A DNA stretch of 64,000 nucleotides from Tianweitania sediminis (GTDB taxonomy: Bacteria > Pseudomonadota > Alphaproteobacteria > Rhizobiales > Rhizobiaceae), in contig NZ_JAGIYY010000003.1 of assembly GCF_017813335.1 (NCBI RefSeq), positions 310,001 to 374,000 on the forward strand. The letters run 5' to 3'. A program made the translations under genes and the position numbers. Shown here piece by piece: positions 27,176 through 35,626 of the stretch (position 1 is the stretch's first letter; every line of letters starts with the position of its first letter). Under the pieces are notes generated by a model. The model saw only the letters and a program-made list of their open reading frames with translations, ran no database searches and had not been told where the DNA came from.

Positions 27176-27197
27176 GATAAGCACGCTTATGATAAGC
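27176..27197. promoter_or_regulatory. Probable MarR operator
   Basis: The perfect inverted repeat ATAAGC-AC-GCTTAT (27177-27190) is followed at once by a further GATAAGC (27191-27197), so the GATAAGC half-site occurs twice in direct orientation and once inverted. It lies 14-35 bases before the marR start, where repressor binding would block transcription. The link to this MarR protein is inferred from position. Confidence 0.65.
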
Positions 27198-27331
27198 AGA
27201 TCAAATATCGCATGGCTGCCATGCGCTTTTGCTCAGCGTGCGGGGTAGCCGGTTACCGTCCAATTTGAGCGGTCGTTCTTGTAGTACGGTAATCATACTT
27301 CGGCACGGTGCTTTAAGGCAGTTCCGCTAAG

Positions 27332-27356
27332 GTCAGGATCGCTCAAGGGTCCTGAC
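27332..27356 (+). promoter_or_regulatory. Stem-loop over the ribosome site of the TadG-like gene
   Basis: GTCAGGA (27332-27338) and TCCTGAC (27350-27356) form a perfect 7-base stem that ends directly at the ATG of the next gene. The only Shine-Dalgarno candidate, AAGGG (27345-27349), lies in the loop. The structure may modulate translation. No partner is known. Confidence 0.45.
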
Positions 27357-29324
27357 ATGACAAAGCCGACGCACTCCTTCCCCAGAATCCTGACCCGATT
27401 TGCGCATGCGCGGAATGGCAACATCCTCATCACGACGGCGCTCGCACTTCCCATTCTGATCGGCATGGTGGCGCTTTCGGTGGAATATGGCGGCGGCCTG
27501 ATGAAGCGCGTGGAAAACCAACGCGTCGCCGATCTCGCTGCATTCGCGGGCGCAACCGCCTATGGCGCGAAATCAACGGAAGCCGCCATGCTCAACGCTG
27601 CGAACAATGTCGCACGGCTGAACGGGCTTGATCCCGCTGCAATGACCGTCACTCTCGTGGACTCGCCGCGATCGGCGGGCACAAAAGCCGTGGATGTAGA
27701 TGTCGCCACCCAGCAGAACCTCTACTTTGCGCGCGTGCTGGGCGACTTCGAGCAGCTCCAGGTCAAGGCCGGGGCGGTCGCGGAAGTCGGCGTCACGCCA
27801 TCCCAGCCCGGCTGCGTGTATGCGCTGAGCAGTTCCGAGACAGGCATCACAATGAGCGGTGGCACATCGCTGAATGCGTCAGGTTGTGCGGTTTCCTCGA
27901 ACACCACGATGACGGTTCCCTGTGGCACGAAGATCGTCACCACAGGTGCGAACTACAATACGACCGTCCCTAACCAGCCCTGCAACGGGATTGAAAAAAC
28001 TGGCGGCGGTGCAGCACCGGTCGTCAAGCAAGCGACCACTGACCCGCTGGCGGGACACACTGGCATTGCCGATGCAGTGGCGCGGCTGACCACGGTCCGA
28101 AGCATGACGGGGCCGAGCGCGCCGATCACTCCCACAGGCTTTGACATTCGTTTCGCTTACGACACCTCACAGACAGAAACGCAGGCGATAGCAGCTGGCT
28201 GCACCGCCGCCCGGCTGTCGAACAACAGTTGGAGGCTGACCTGCCCGACGAATAAGACCACTCACAGCTTCCGCAAGATCACACTTGGTGGGGGCATTCA
28301 CGTCGATTTCAATTCCAGCGGCCCGGCCAGCACGACCTACACCTTCTCCGACGTCGTCACCAATGCGGGAAACTCGCTGACGTTTGGACCTGGAACATTC
28401 AAGTTGGCGAAGGGCTTAGTGACAGAAGGCGGCAGCACAACGACCTTCGGGGCGGGAACCTTCCTGATCGGACAGTCGGACAGCGACTGTAACGGTTCGG
28501 GCCGCTACTCGATCTGCAACACAAGCACTCTGACCATCGGCGGTCCTAGCACCTTCGAGCTGTCAGCCGGCGTCTACAATTCCGGTGGCGCCACGCTGAC
28601 GATGGGAAGCGGCGTGCTGAACAGCTACAAGTTCGGTCCAAGCAGCACCGGCAATGCCGTTCTTCTTGGCGGCGGTTCTCACGTCAGGATGGCCGACGCC
28701 ACAGGTGTTTCAAGCTTGTTTCAGGTGGTCGGCGACTTCGTTTCCGATGGCGGTAGCTGCTTCACCATCCCCGCTGCTGCGCATCACGACATCAAGGGCG
28801 CTTTGCGAGCGGCTGGTGGCACGACATTTGGCTCTGGCGTTTATACCGTCAGAGACTTTCTCGCCTTCGGCGCAAACGGCGGTGGATCGGTCTGGTGCAA
28901 CGGCGCCAACGTCGCGGGAACCGGTGTGGACGTGAACTTCATTCTTGGCGGCGATAGGGCTTCCACGCAGGGCACTTGCAATGGCTACGCCTTCTGCGTC
29001 GGATCAGGCTTCAGCGGCATCAGCCTCGCGGCTCCCAAGATCGGTCCGCTCGGCAAGGTGCTCGTCGTCGGCCCTCAACTGCCTGCCAACATCAAGGGCG
29101 CGACCTTCGCAGAAGGAGGATCGGCCGGCGTGCTGGCGGGCGCCTTCTACTTCCCTTTCGGCCCAGTCACCATGAGCGGCGGCGCCAGCGCAGGCGGGGC
29201 GAACAACTACTGCCTTCAACTGATCGGCTCCCGCATCACGTTGGGCGGCGGCACGACCGCTGTTTCAGAATGCATTGCTGCCGGAGGCGGGTCGGCCGCC
29301 AAGAAGGTCGTGCTGGTTCAATGA
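27357..29324 (+). CDS. TadG-like envelope protein with a long Gly/Ser/Thr-rich beta-repeat region
   Basis: The 655-residue protein starts like a Tad pseudopilin: a short basic N-terminus, then NGNILITTALALPILIGMVALSVEYGGG as the single membrane helix (about 20-46). The remaining 600 residues are rich in Gly, Ser and Thr, with repeating strand-turn units of about 20 residues (for example GSTTTFGAGTFLIG, GPSTFELSAGVYNSGGATL, GSGVYTVRDF). They suggest a right-handed beta-helix or stacked-sheet domain, not the von Willebrand domain of classical TadG. Cysteines are spread through it and could form disulfides. Stop and next start overlap (ATGA), so it is the first of three coupled genes. Location is expected to be membrane-anchored and periplasmic or surface. 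Confidence 0.78.
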   Translation: MTKPTHSFPRILTRFAHARNGNILITTALALPILIGMVALSVEYGGGLMKRVENQRVADLAAFAGATAYGAKSTEAAMLNAANNVARLNGLDPAAMTVTLVDSPRSAGTKAVDVDVATQQNLYFARVLGDFEQLQVKAGAVAEVGVTPSQPGCVYALSSSETGITMSGGTSLNASGCAVSSNTTMTVPCGTKIVTTGANYNTTVPNQPCNGIEKTGGGAAPVVKQATTDPLAGHTGIADAVARLTTVRSMTGPSAPITPTGFDIRFAYDTSQTETQAIAAGCTAARLSNNSWRLTCPTNKTTHSFRKITLGGGIHVDFNSSGPASTTYTFSDVVTNAGNSLTFGPGTFKLAKGLVTEGGSTTTFGAGTFLIGQSDSDCNGSGRYSICNTSTLTIGGPSTFELSAGVYNSGGATLTMGSGVLNSYKFGPSSTGNAVLLGGGSHVRMADATGVSSLFQVVGDFVSDGGSCFTIPAAAHHDIKGALRAAGGTTFGSGVYTVRDFLAFGANGGGSVWCNGANVAGTGVDVNFILGGDRASTQGTCNGYAFCVGSGFSGISLAAPKIGPLGKVLVVGPQLPANIKGATFAEGGSAGVLAGAFYFPFGPVTMSGGASAGGANNYCLQLIGSRITLGGGTTAVSECIAAGGGSAAKKVVLVQ

Positions 29325-29902
29325 ACAAGCGAGCTTTTGCAAAACGGCTGCGCCAGCAGCTGCGGATCTTGACGCGTGACAAACACGGCGTTTCGGCGGT
29401 CGAGTTCGCGCTGGTCGCCCCGATCTTTCTGCTGCTGTTGGCCGGCACAGTCGAAATCGGCGGCATGATGTTCACCCGCTTCCAGCTGAATTCGGCTATC
29501 TCGGCGGGAGCGACCTACTCGGTCCTGAACGGCAGCACGCTGAGTGCAACAACAGCCAGCACCGTGGTCACCAACACGGCGGCGGTTGTTGCAGGCAACA
29601 CGAGTTCGCAGGTTGCCGTGGCTGTGACAATCAACAATGGCTACACGCGAACGGTGAGTGGTGGCCAGGCAGCAACAAGCGGCAGCGCCAGCCAGGCCGA
29701 CCAGTGCTATTGCCCGACACGCTCCGGTGCCACCTTGACCTGGGGCGCGACGACCACTTGCGAGGCAAGCTGCCCCAACGGCTCCTTGGCCGGCAAATTC
29801 ATCATGATCACCGCAACGAAGCCCTACCAGTCCATGTTTGGCGGCTTCAGCCTCGTTGAAGATGGCCAGATAAGCGTTGCGACCATGGCACAGGTGAAAT
29901 GA
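29321..29902 (+). CDS. TadE-like pseudopilin
   Basis: The 193-residue protein has the hallmark N-terminus of TadE: a basic stretch, then DKHGVSAVEFALVAPIFLLL and LAGTVEIGGMMF, with Glu at the +5-like position of the hydrophobic helix. The C-terminal domain is Thr/Ser-rich with a cluster of four Cys (CYCP, TTCEASCP) that probably form disulfides. The start ATG at 29321 overlaps the previous stop, and the end overlaps the next gene by four bases, so the three are translationally coupled. Confidence 0.85.
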   Translation: MNKRAFAKRLRQQLRILTRDKHGVSAVEFALVAPIFLLLLAGTVEIGGMMFTRFQLNSAISAGATYSVLNGSTLSATTASTVVTNTAAVVAGNTSSQVAVAVTINNGYTRTVSGGQAATSGSASQADQCYCPTRSGATLTWGATTTCEASCPNGSLAGKFIMITATKPYQSMFGGFSLVEDGQISVATMAQVK

Positions 29903-30348
29903 TGCTGGCCCTGTTGCAACGCTTCCGCGAGGAACGGGCCGGCTCCACAGCGCTGGAGTTCACCCTCGTGGCTGGCCCACTCCTATTGTTGATGTTCGGC
30001 GTGCTGGAATTCGGGCGCGCCGAGTGGTCGCGGCAAACCTTGCAGGAAGTGGCCATGCATGGCGCACGATGCATGGGCGTGCGCCAAAGCGCCTGCGCGA
30101 CTGGAGATGCTTCCGACCTGACAAAGACCCGGAGCTATCTGATGCAAGAGGGTCACGGCTACGGATTGTCGTTGACAACGAGCGACATCACGCTCGAAGC
30201 CGACGCAACCTGCGATGGCGTATCGGGCTTTTCGCGCGTCAGCCTCACCTACGATTTCAAAAGCTCCATGCCCGGCGCAATCGAGGTTCTTGTGCAGGAG
30301 CTGCCGTTACGGGCCAGCGCCTGCTTCCCCAACCAGCCAACGTCCTGA
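29899..30348 (+). CDS. TadE-like pseudopilin (second)
   Basis: The 149-residue protein carries RAGSTALEFTLVAGPLLLLM and FGVLEFGRAEW as its TadE-type N-terminal helix, followed by a small domain with three further Cys. It closes the three-gene tad-like operon. No secretion ATPase, platform protein, prepilin peptidase or secretin of the Tad system is in this window, so assembly would depend on genes elsewhere. Confidence 0.86.
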   Translation: MMLALLQRFREERAGSTALEFTLVAGPLLLLMFGVLEFGRAEWSRQTLQEVAMHGARCMGVRQSACATGDASDLTKTRSYLMQEGHGYGLSLTTSDITLEADATCDGVSGFSRVSLTYDFKSSMPGAIEVLVQELPLRASACFPNQPTS

Positions 30349-30355
30349 AGAAGAT

Positions 30356-30385
30356 AGGGGCGGAGCGCCGAAACGCACCGCCCCT
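30356..30385. terminator. Stem-loop between convergent tad and fhs genes
   Basis: AGGGGCGG (30356-30363) pairs perfectly with CCGCCCCT (30378-30385) in the 49-base gap between two convergent genes. There is no U-run on either side, so it is a weak or factor-dependent terminator at best. Confidence 0.45.
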
Positions 30386-30397
30386 GCTATCCAAAGT

Positions 30398-32077
30398 TCA
30401 GAACAGGCCTTCGATCTGCCCTTCGCCGTTGAGGAAGATCTTTTCCGACGACGGCACCTTTGGCAGGCCAGGCATGGTCATGATCTCACCGCAGATCGCC
30501 ACGATGAATCCAGCGCCGGCTGAAAGCCGCACTTCGCGAACCGGCACGACATGGCCGGTGGGCGCGCCGCGGAGATTGGGGTCGGTGGAAAACGAATACT
30601 GGGTTTTGGCCATGCAGACCGGCAGGTTTCCGTAGCCGGCGGCTTCCCACTGGTGCAGCTGGTCGCGCACGCTCTTGTCGGCAATAGCTTCCGAACCACG
30701 GTAGATGCGCTGCACGATCGTCGTGATCTTCTCGAACAGCGGCATCTCGTCTGGGTAAAGCGGCGAAAACTGCGAGGAACCGCCTTCCGCGATCTCGACG
30801 ATCTTGCGCGCCAGCTCCTCGATGCCTTCCGAACCCTTGGCCCAGTGCTTGCAAAGGATCGCCTCGGCACCCTGGCCGGCAACGAAGTCCTTCATCGCCT
30901 GGATCTCTGCGTCCGTATCGGACACGAAGTGGTTGATGGCCACCACCGCCGGAACGCCGAACTGCTTCACGTTCTCGATGTGACGGCCAAGATTGGCGCA
31001 GCCCTTCTTCACGGCCTCGACATTTTCCTGGCCGAGATCTTCCTTTTTCACGCCGCCGTTCATCTTCATCGCGCGAACGGTGGCGACGATCACGGCCGCT
31101 GCCGGCTTGAGGCCTGCCTTTCGGCACTTGATGTCGAAGAACTTTTCCGCACCGAGGTCGGCGCCGAAGCCCGCTTCCGTGACGACATAATCAGCGAGCT
31201 TCAGCGCGGTGGTTGTTGCAACCACCGAGTTGCAACCGTGCGCGATGTTCGCGAACGGCCCGCCATGCACGAAGGCGGGGTTGTTTTCCAGCGTTTGCAC
31301 GAGGTTCGGCTGCATCGCGTCCTTGAGGAGCACCGCCATGGCGCCGTCGGCCTTGAGGTCACGCGCATAGACGGGGCTCTTGTCACGGCGATACGCGACG
31401 ATGATGTCGCCAAGCCGCTTCTTGAGGTCTTCGAGATCGTTGGCTAGGCACAGGATCGCCATCACCTCGGACGCAACCGTGATGTCGAAGCCGGCTTCGC
31501 GAGGATAGCCGTTGGCCACGCCGCCGAGGGAAGCAACGATGGAGCGCAGGGCGCGATCGTTCATATCCATGACACGGCGCCAAACTACGCGGCGCGTGTC
31601 GATGTTCAGTTCGTTGCCCCAATAGATGTGGTTGTCGATCAAAGCCGACAGGAGGTTGTGCGCGGTCGTGATGGCGTGGAAATCACCCGTGAAATGGAGG
31701 TTCATGTCCTCCATCGGGACCACCTGGGCATAGCCGCCACCCGCGGCACCGCCCTTTACGCCGAAGTTCGGCCCAAGCGAAGCTTCGCGGATGCAGGTGA
31801 TCGCCTTCTTGCCGATGCGGTTCAGTCCGTCGCCGAGGCCGACCGTCGTCGTGGTTTTGCCCTCACCGGCCGGTGTCGGGTTGATTGCCGTGACCAGGAT
31901 GAGCCTGCCGTCCGGCTTCGAGCGCTGTTCCTTGATAAATTCGGCCGAGATCTTCGCCTTGTCATGACCATAAGGAAGCAGATGTTCCGAAGGGATGCCG
32001 AGTTTCTGCCCGATCTCCATGATCGGCTTCTTTTTCGCGGCGCGCGCGATCTCGATGTCGCTCTTGTACTCGGCCAT
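30398..32077 (-). CDS. Formate-tetrahydrofolate ligase
   Basis: This cytoplasmic one-carbon enzyme makes 10-formyl-tetrahydrofolate from formate, tetrahydrofolate and ATP. The 559 residues match the monofunctional bacterial type. Landmarks are the P-loop [20 protein letters not shown] (about 65-84), [23 protein letters not shown], the [19 protein letters not shown] block and IYRGSEAI. A long leader of nearly 590 bases lies before its start. Confidence 0.95.
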   Translation of the reverse strand: MAEYKSDIEIARAAKKKPIMEIGQKLGIPSEHLLPYGHDKAKISAEFIKEQRSKPDGRLILVTAINPTPAGEGKTTTTVGLGDGLNRIGKKAITCIREASLGPNFGVKGGAAGGGYAQVVPMEDMNLHFTGDFHAITTAHNLLSALIDNHIYWGNELNIDTRRVVWRRVMDMNDRALRSIVASLGGVANGYPREAGFDITVASEVMAILCLANDLEDLKKRLGDIIVAYRRDKSPVYARDLKADGAMAVLLKDAMQPNLVQTLENNPAFVHGGPFANIAHGCNSVVATTTALKLADYVVTEAGFGADLGAEKFFDIKCRKAGLKPAAAVIVATVRAMKMNGGVKKEDLGQENVEAVKKGCANLGRHIENVKQFGVPAVVAINHFVSDTDAEIQAMKDFVAGQGAEAILCKHWAKGSEGIEELARKIVEIAEGGSSQFSPLYPDEMPLFEKITTIVQRIYRGSEAIADKSVRDQLHQWEAAGYGNLPVCMAKTQYSFSTDPNLRGAPTGHVVPVREVRLSAGAGFIVAICGEIMTMPGLPKVPSSEKIFLNGEGQIEGLF

Positions 32078-32666
32078 GGCTTTTTATCGCTCCCTCAGCA
32101 GACTGATTGGCTAACGCCGCCCTCCGGCGCCTTTCAGCGGCCGGCATCAAGCCGGAAGGGCCAAGGATCCGCCATTCCAAAACAGCCGCCGAATGCACGA
32201 ATTGCGACAACCCTTTTGGAGGCAGGCCGACCGTTGAGCTTTCATCCCTCACCAGCTGTGTTTTCCGCGGGCTGCGGCCGCCACGGGCCAAGCATCGGCA
32301 AGCCGTTTCCCGTGGCCGCAACTTGTCCAGCGGGCGGAACAACCGGATCTTTCTTTGCGCATTACGGCAGTCATCAGGGTGAAGAAATGCAGCTTCGGGA
32401 TGAAAAAACGATCGACCGTCGAGTATTGGCTCGGTGAGCAGACAGATGAGAGCCGCTCTGCAGCCATTATCTTCACCTGGCGGCATGCACCTGCCGCTGG
32501 GTAATATTAGCCTAGGACACAATATTCTTTTTCCGAGGCGATATGGAGGTTAGACGGGCGGTCCAGGAGTGGGCAAATCTGAGAACGGTACTTGTTCGTC
32601 GGCGATAAGAGCTCGGTCAGCAACCGCTGGACGTTGCCGCGCAAGAACAGGAGATGCGGAGCAATT
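32078..32666. other. Long leader between fhs and the BrnA-like gene
   Basis: No good gene is visible in these 589 bases. On the minus strand, which would be the fhs leader, a stable hairpin pairs the two arms of GCCACGGG/CCCGTGGC (32280-32287 with 32309-32316) around a loop that can itself fold. I checked for the known ZTP and glycine riboswitch cores by eye and did not recognise either. The rest is ordinary GC-rich sequence; open frames on both strands are low-complexity and look non-coding. The divergent promoters of the two genes are presumably here. Confidence 0.5.
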
Positions 32667-32909
32667 ATGGACGAGGCGCGAGGTCAGAAGCCCGATCCTG
32701 CTGAACATCAGGCATTTTCCGATGCTCCGGGCACGGGCACGGGCACGGACGAAACCTCAGCCAAGCGGCGTCCTGGACGACCTCCGATCAAGAACCCGCG
32801 CAAGGCAGTTTCCCTGCGCCTGGAACCGGAAGTGCTGGAAAAGTTTCGCGCAACCGGTCCCGGCTGGCAGCGACGCATCAACGACATCCTGAAAGCCGCC
32901 AAGATCTAG
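32667..32909 (+). CDS. Orphan BrnA-like antitoxin with an AT-hook-like segment
   Basis: The 80-residue protein's C-terminal 35 residues (VSLRLEPEVLEKFRATGPGWQRRINDILKAAK) match the BrnA/DUF4415 ribbon-helix-helix antitoxin family closely. Ahead of it is a basic segment KRRPGRPPIKNPRK that resembles an AT-hook, and an acidic, Gly/Thr-rich N-terminus. The ATG at 32667 has GGAG upstream. BrnA is normally the second gene after the BrnT toxin, but no BrnT-like frame is present on either side: thymidine kinase follows in convergent orientation, with a 2-base gap. It may act as a stand-alone DNA-binding regulator. Confidence 0.78.
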   Translation: MDEARGQKPDPAEHQAFSDAPGTGTGTDETSAKRRPGRPPIKNPRKAVSLRLEPEVLEKFRATGPGWQRRINDILKAAKI

Positions 32910-32911
32910 CC

Positions 32912-33526
32912 TCAGCCTCGAACGAAGCCGACCATGTCTTCCGGCTTGACGCGGCCCATTTCCTCCTCCCAATGGCGCCGGCAAAGCGAAACGTAGGCGT
33001 CCTTCCCGATCGCGACCTGTTCGCCTTCTTGCGCGATGTGACCATCCGGTCCAAGTCGCACCACCATGTTGGCCTTCCGGCCGCACCGGCAGATCGTGCG
33101 CACCTCGCGCAACTCATCGGCGATCGCCAGAAGCGTTTGCGAACCCGCGAAAAGCTTGCCCTGGAAGTCGGTCCGCAGGCCGTAGGTCATCACGGGAACA
33201 TCGAGACGGTCGGCCACGCGGGCCAATTGCCAGACCTGTCGTTCCTCGAGGAACTGGGCTTCGTCCACGAACAGGCAGTGGAGTGCGCGGTGGGCATGAT
33301 GCTCCGCCACCCGGGCGAACAGATCATCGCCGCTGCGGAACATTTCGGCCTCGGATTCCAGCCCGATCCTCGAAGAGATAAAGGCCGTGTCATCCTCGCG
33401 GCGGTAGTGCCCCGCCACCATCAGAAGCGTGTGCATGCCGCGCTCGCGGTAGTTGTACGATGCCTGGAGAAGCATCGTTGTTTTGCCAGCATTCATGGTG
33501 GCGAAATGGAAGTAGAGCTTGGCCAT
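32912..33526 (-). CDS. Thymidine kinase
   Basis: This pyrimidine salvage enzyme phosphorylates thymidine with ATP in the cytoplasm. The 204-residue length is right for class II. The P-loop TMNAGKTTML (about 9-18), LFVDEAQFL (about 86-94, Walker B-like) and the lasso-region zinc ligands in CRCGRKA and CRRHW are visible. The ATG at 33526 is chosen because it gives the standard MAKLYFHFATMNAGK start. Upstream codons to 33688 are not family-like. It is divergent from choX, with 209 bases between. Confidence 0.94.
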   Translation of the reverse strand: MAKLYFHFATMNAGKTTMLLQASYNYRERGMHTLLMVAGHYRREDDTAFISSRIGLESEAEMFRSGDDLFARVAEHHAHRALHCLFVDEAQFLEERQVWQLARVADRLDVPVMTYGLRTDFQGKLFAGSQTLLAIADELREVRTICRCGRKANMVVRLGPDGHIAQEGEQVAIGKDAYVSLCRRHWEEEMGRVKPEDMVGFVRG

Positions 33527-33735
33527 GGTGGCGGTGTCATAGCCCTGCACCGGGTCCCTCCCAACCCCACAGGGGTGGTTTTCCCACTGGATTCGGCTGT
33601 TCAAGCCGACGCGACTTGCAACCACCGGCGTTTGATGTTTCGTTCCTGCGGGAGCCTTGGCCGGGCTGCTCAAGTCGGCGTCCATCATCGTCGACGCCTT
33701 GAGGAAGCCTGGACCGCATCAATCGGGAGACAACA

Positions 33736-34683
33736 ATGCAGCACACAGCAAAATTCGTGACAACGGCATTCCTGGCGACCTTCGCCATGGGAAGCGCGGC
33801 GCTGGCCGCCGATCCCGAAAGCTGCAAGACGGTTCGCTTCTCCGACGTCGGCTGGACGGACATCACGGCAACCACGGCGACCGCTTCCGTCGTTTTGAAA
33901 GCGCTCGGCTATGAGCCGAGCACCCAGATCCTCTCCGTTCCGGTGACGTTCGCGTCCTTGAAGAACAAGGACATCGACGTTTTCCTCGGCAACTGGATGC
34001 CGACGATGGAAGCCGACATCGCGGCCTACCGGGACGACAAGTCGGTGGAAACGATCGTCACCAATCTGGAAGGCGCCAAATATACGCTCGCCGTGCCGAC
34101 CTACACTTATGAAGCCGGCCTGAAGAGCTTCGACGACATCGCAAAGTTCAAGGACAAGCTGGACGACAAGATCTACGGCATCGAGCCGGGCAACGATGGC
34201 AACCGCCTGATCCTGGACATGATCGAGGGCGGCCAGTTCAAACTGGGCGACTTCGAGCTGGTGGAAAGCTCCGAAGCCGGCATGCTGTCGGAAGTTCAGC
34301 GCGCTACTGCGGCCAAGAAGGACATCGTGTTCCTTGGTTGGGAGCCGCACCCGATGAACGCCAATTTCGACCTGCAATATCTGTCGGGTGGCGACGACGT
34401 CTTCGGCCCCAACTTCGGCGGCGCAACAGTGCACACCGTGGTGCGTGCGGGCTACACCACGGAATGTCCGAACGTTGCTGCGCTCCTGAAGAACATGGTG
34501 TTCTCGCTCGACATGGAGAACGAGATCATGGGCGCCATCCTGAACGACGGCGCTGATCCGGAGGACGCGGCGACGGCCTGGCTGAAAAAGAACCAGGACG
34601 CCGTGAAGCCGTGGCTGGAAGGCGTCACGACCTTCGACGGCGGCGACGCCGCAGCAGCGATGCAGACCGCCATCGCGAACTAA
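33736..34683 (+). CDS. Choline ABC transporter, periplasmic binding protein
   Basis: This periplasmic receptor of 315 residues belongs to the ChoX type. A Sec signal peptide (residues 1 to about 23, ending in AALA) is followed by the fold typical of quaternary-amine binding proteins. Segments include VGWTDITATTATASVVLKALGY, the Trp-containing FLGNWMPTM, and FLGWEPHPMNANFDLQYL, which supply the aromatic cage for the trimethylammonium group. It starts the choXWV operon, after a GGGAGA site. Confidence 0.92.
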   Translation: MQHTAKFVTTAFLATFAMGSAALAADPESCKTVRFSDVGWTDITATTATASVVLKALGYEPSTQILSVPVTFASLKNKDIDVFLGNWMPTMEADIAAYRDDKSVETIVTNLEGAKYTLAVPTYTYEAGLKSFDDIAKFKDKLDDKIYGIEPGNDGNRLILDMIEGGQFKLGDFELVESSEAGMLSEVQRATAAKKDIVFLGWEPHPMNANFDLQYLSGGDDVFGPNFGGATVHTVVRAGYTTECPNVAALLKNMVFSLDMENEIMGAILNDGADPEDAATAWLKKNQDAVKPWLEGVTTFDGGDAAAAMQTAIAN

Positions 34684-34753
34684 CAGCGATCTCGAACGCA
34701 ACCTGGCGACGGCTCAGGCCGTCGCTTTCTAACTTGGAGGAGCGGAACACCAC

Positions 34754-35626
34754 ATGGAGAACGAGCAGGCTTGGTGGGACAGCCTTTACACTTTGGCGAC
34801 AACCAAGATCCCGATCGGAAACTGGGGCAGGACCTTCTTTGATTTCCTGACAACCAACTTCGCGTGGTTCTTCGACTCGCTTGCCTCCACCATCGCTTCG
34901 GCGCTGGACGCGTTCACGGACGGGCTGCTCTGGTTTCCACCGCTTGCCTTGATCGCGTTGATCGCCGTGCTTGCTTATGCGCTGCAGCGTTCCTGGAAAC
35001 TGGCCCTTGGAACAGCCCTCGGCCTGCTCTTCATTCTCAATCAGGGACTTTGGGAGGAGACGGTCGAGACGGTCGTCCTCGTGGTTGCAGCAGCCGTGGC
35101 TTCCATGGCGCTCGGTGTTCCAATTGGCATCTGGGCTGCCCATCATGAGCGGGCCTACACCTGGCTGCAGCCGGTGCTGGACCTGATGCAGACCTTGCCG
35201 ACCTTCGTGTACCTCATCCCCGTGCTGATCCTGTTCGGATTAGGCGTCGCACCCGGCGTTATCGTGACGGTGATCTTCGCATCGCCTGCGCCCATCCGGC
35301 TCACCTATCTCGGCATCAAATCGGTGCCGCAGCCCATGCTGGAAGCAGGCGAAGCGTTTGGCGCAACCAAGCGCCAGCTGTTGTGGAAAGTGGAATTGCC
35401 GGCAGCGCTTCCCACCATCATGGCGGGCCTGACGCAATGCATCATGTTGTGTCTGTCCATGGTGGTGATCGCGGCACTGATCGGCGCGAATGGCCTGGGC
35501 AAGCCGGTGGTGCGCGCGCTGAATTCGGTCAACATCCCGCTTGGACTGGAAGCGGGGTTTGCCATCGTCGTGCTCGCCATCATTCTCGACCGCATGTCGC
35601 GCATCCGCTCGGGAGCCGTGCGTTGA
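34754..35626 (+). CDS. Choline ABC transporter, permease
   Basis: The 290-residue inner-membrane permease is of the ProW/ChoW family. It has about six helices, with the EAA-like cytoplasmic loop EAGEAFGATKRQLLWKVELPAALPTIMAGL that contacts the ATPase. A GGAGG site lies before the ATG. The stop overlaps the TTG start of the ATPase gene, so the two are translationally coupled. Confidence 0.93.
   Translation: MENEQAWWDSLYTLATTKIPIGNWGRTFFDFLTTNFAWFFDSLASTIASALDAFTDGLLWFPPLALIALIAVLAYALQRSWKLALGTALGLLFILNQGLWEETVETVVLVVAAAVASMALGVPIGIWAAHHERAYTWLQPVLDLMQTLPTFVYLIPVLILFGLGVAPGVIVTVIFASPAPIRLTYLGIKSVPQPMLEAGEAFGATKRQLLWKVELPAALPTIMAGLTQCIMLCLSMVVIAALIGANGLGKPVVRALNSVNIPLGLEAGFAIVVLAIILDRMSRIRSGAVR

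Noticed and set aside
32078-32520. ZTP, glycine or folate riboswitch before fhs
   Set aside because: The conserved cores of these classes were not recognisable by eye; only an unassigned hairpin remains.
31962-32522. A 186-codon minus-strand frame upstream of and overlapping fhs
   Set aside because: Low-complexity, no homology-like motif; more likely an untranslated leader.
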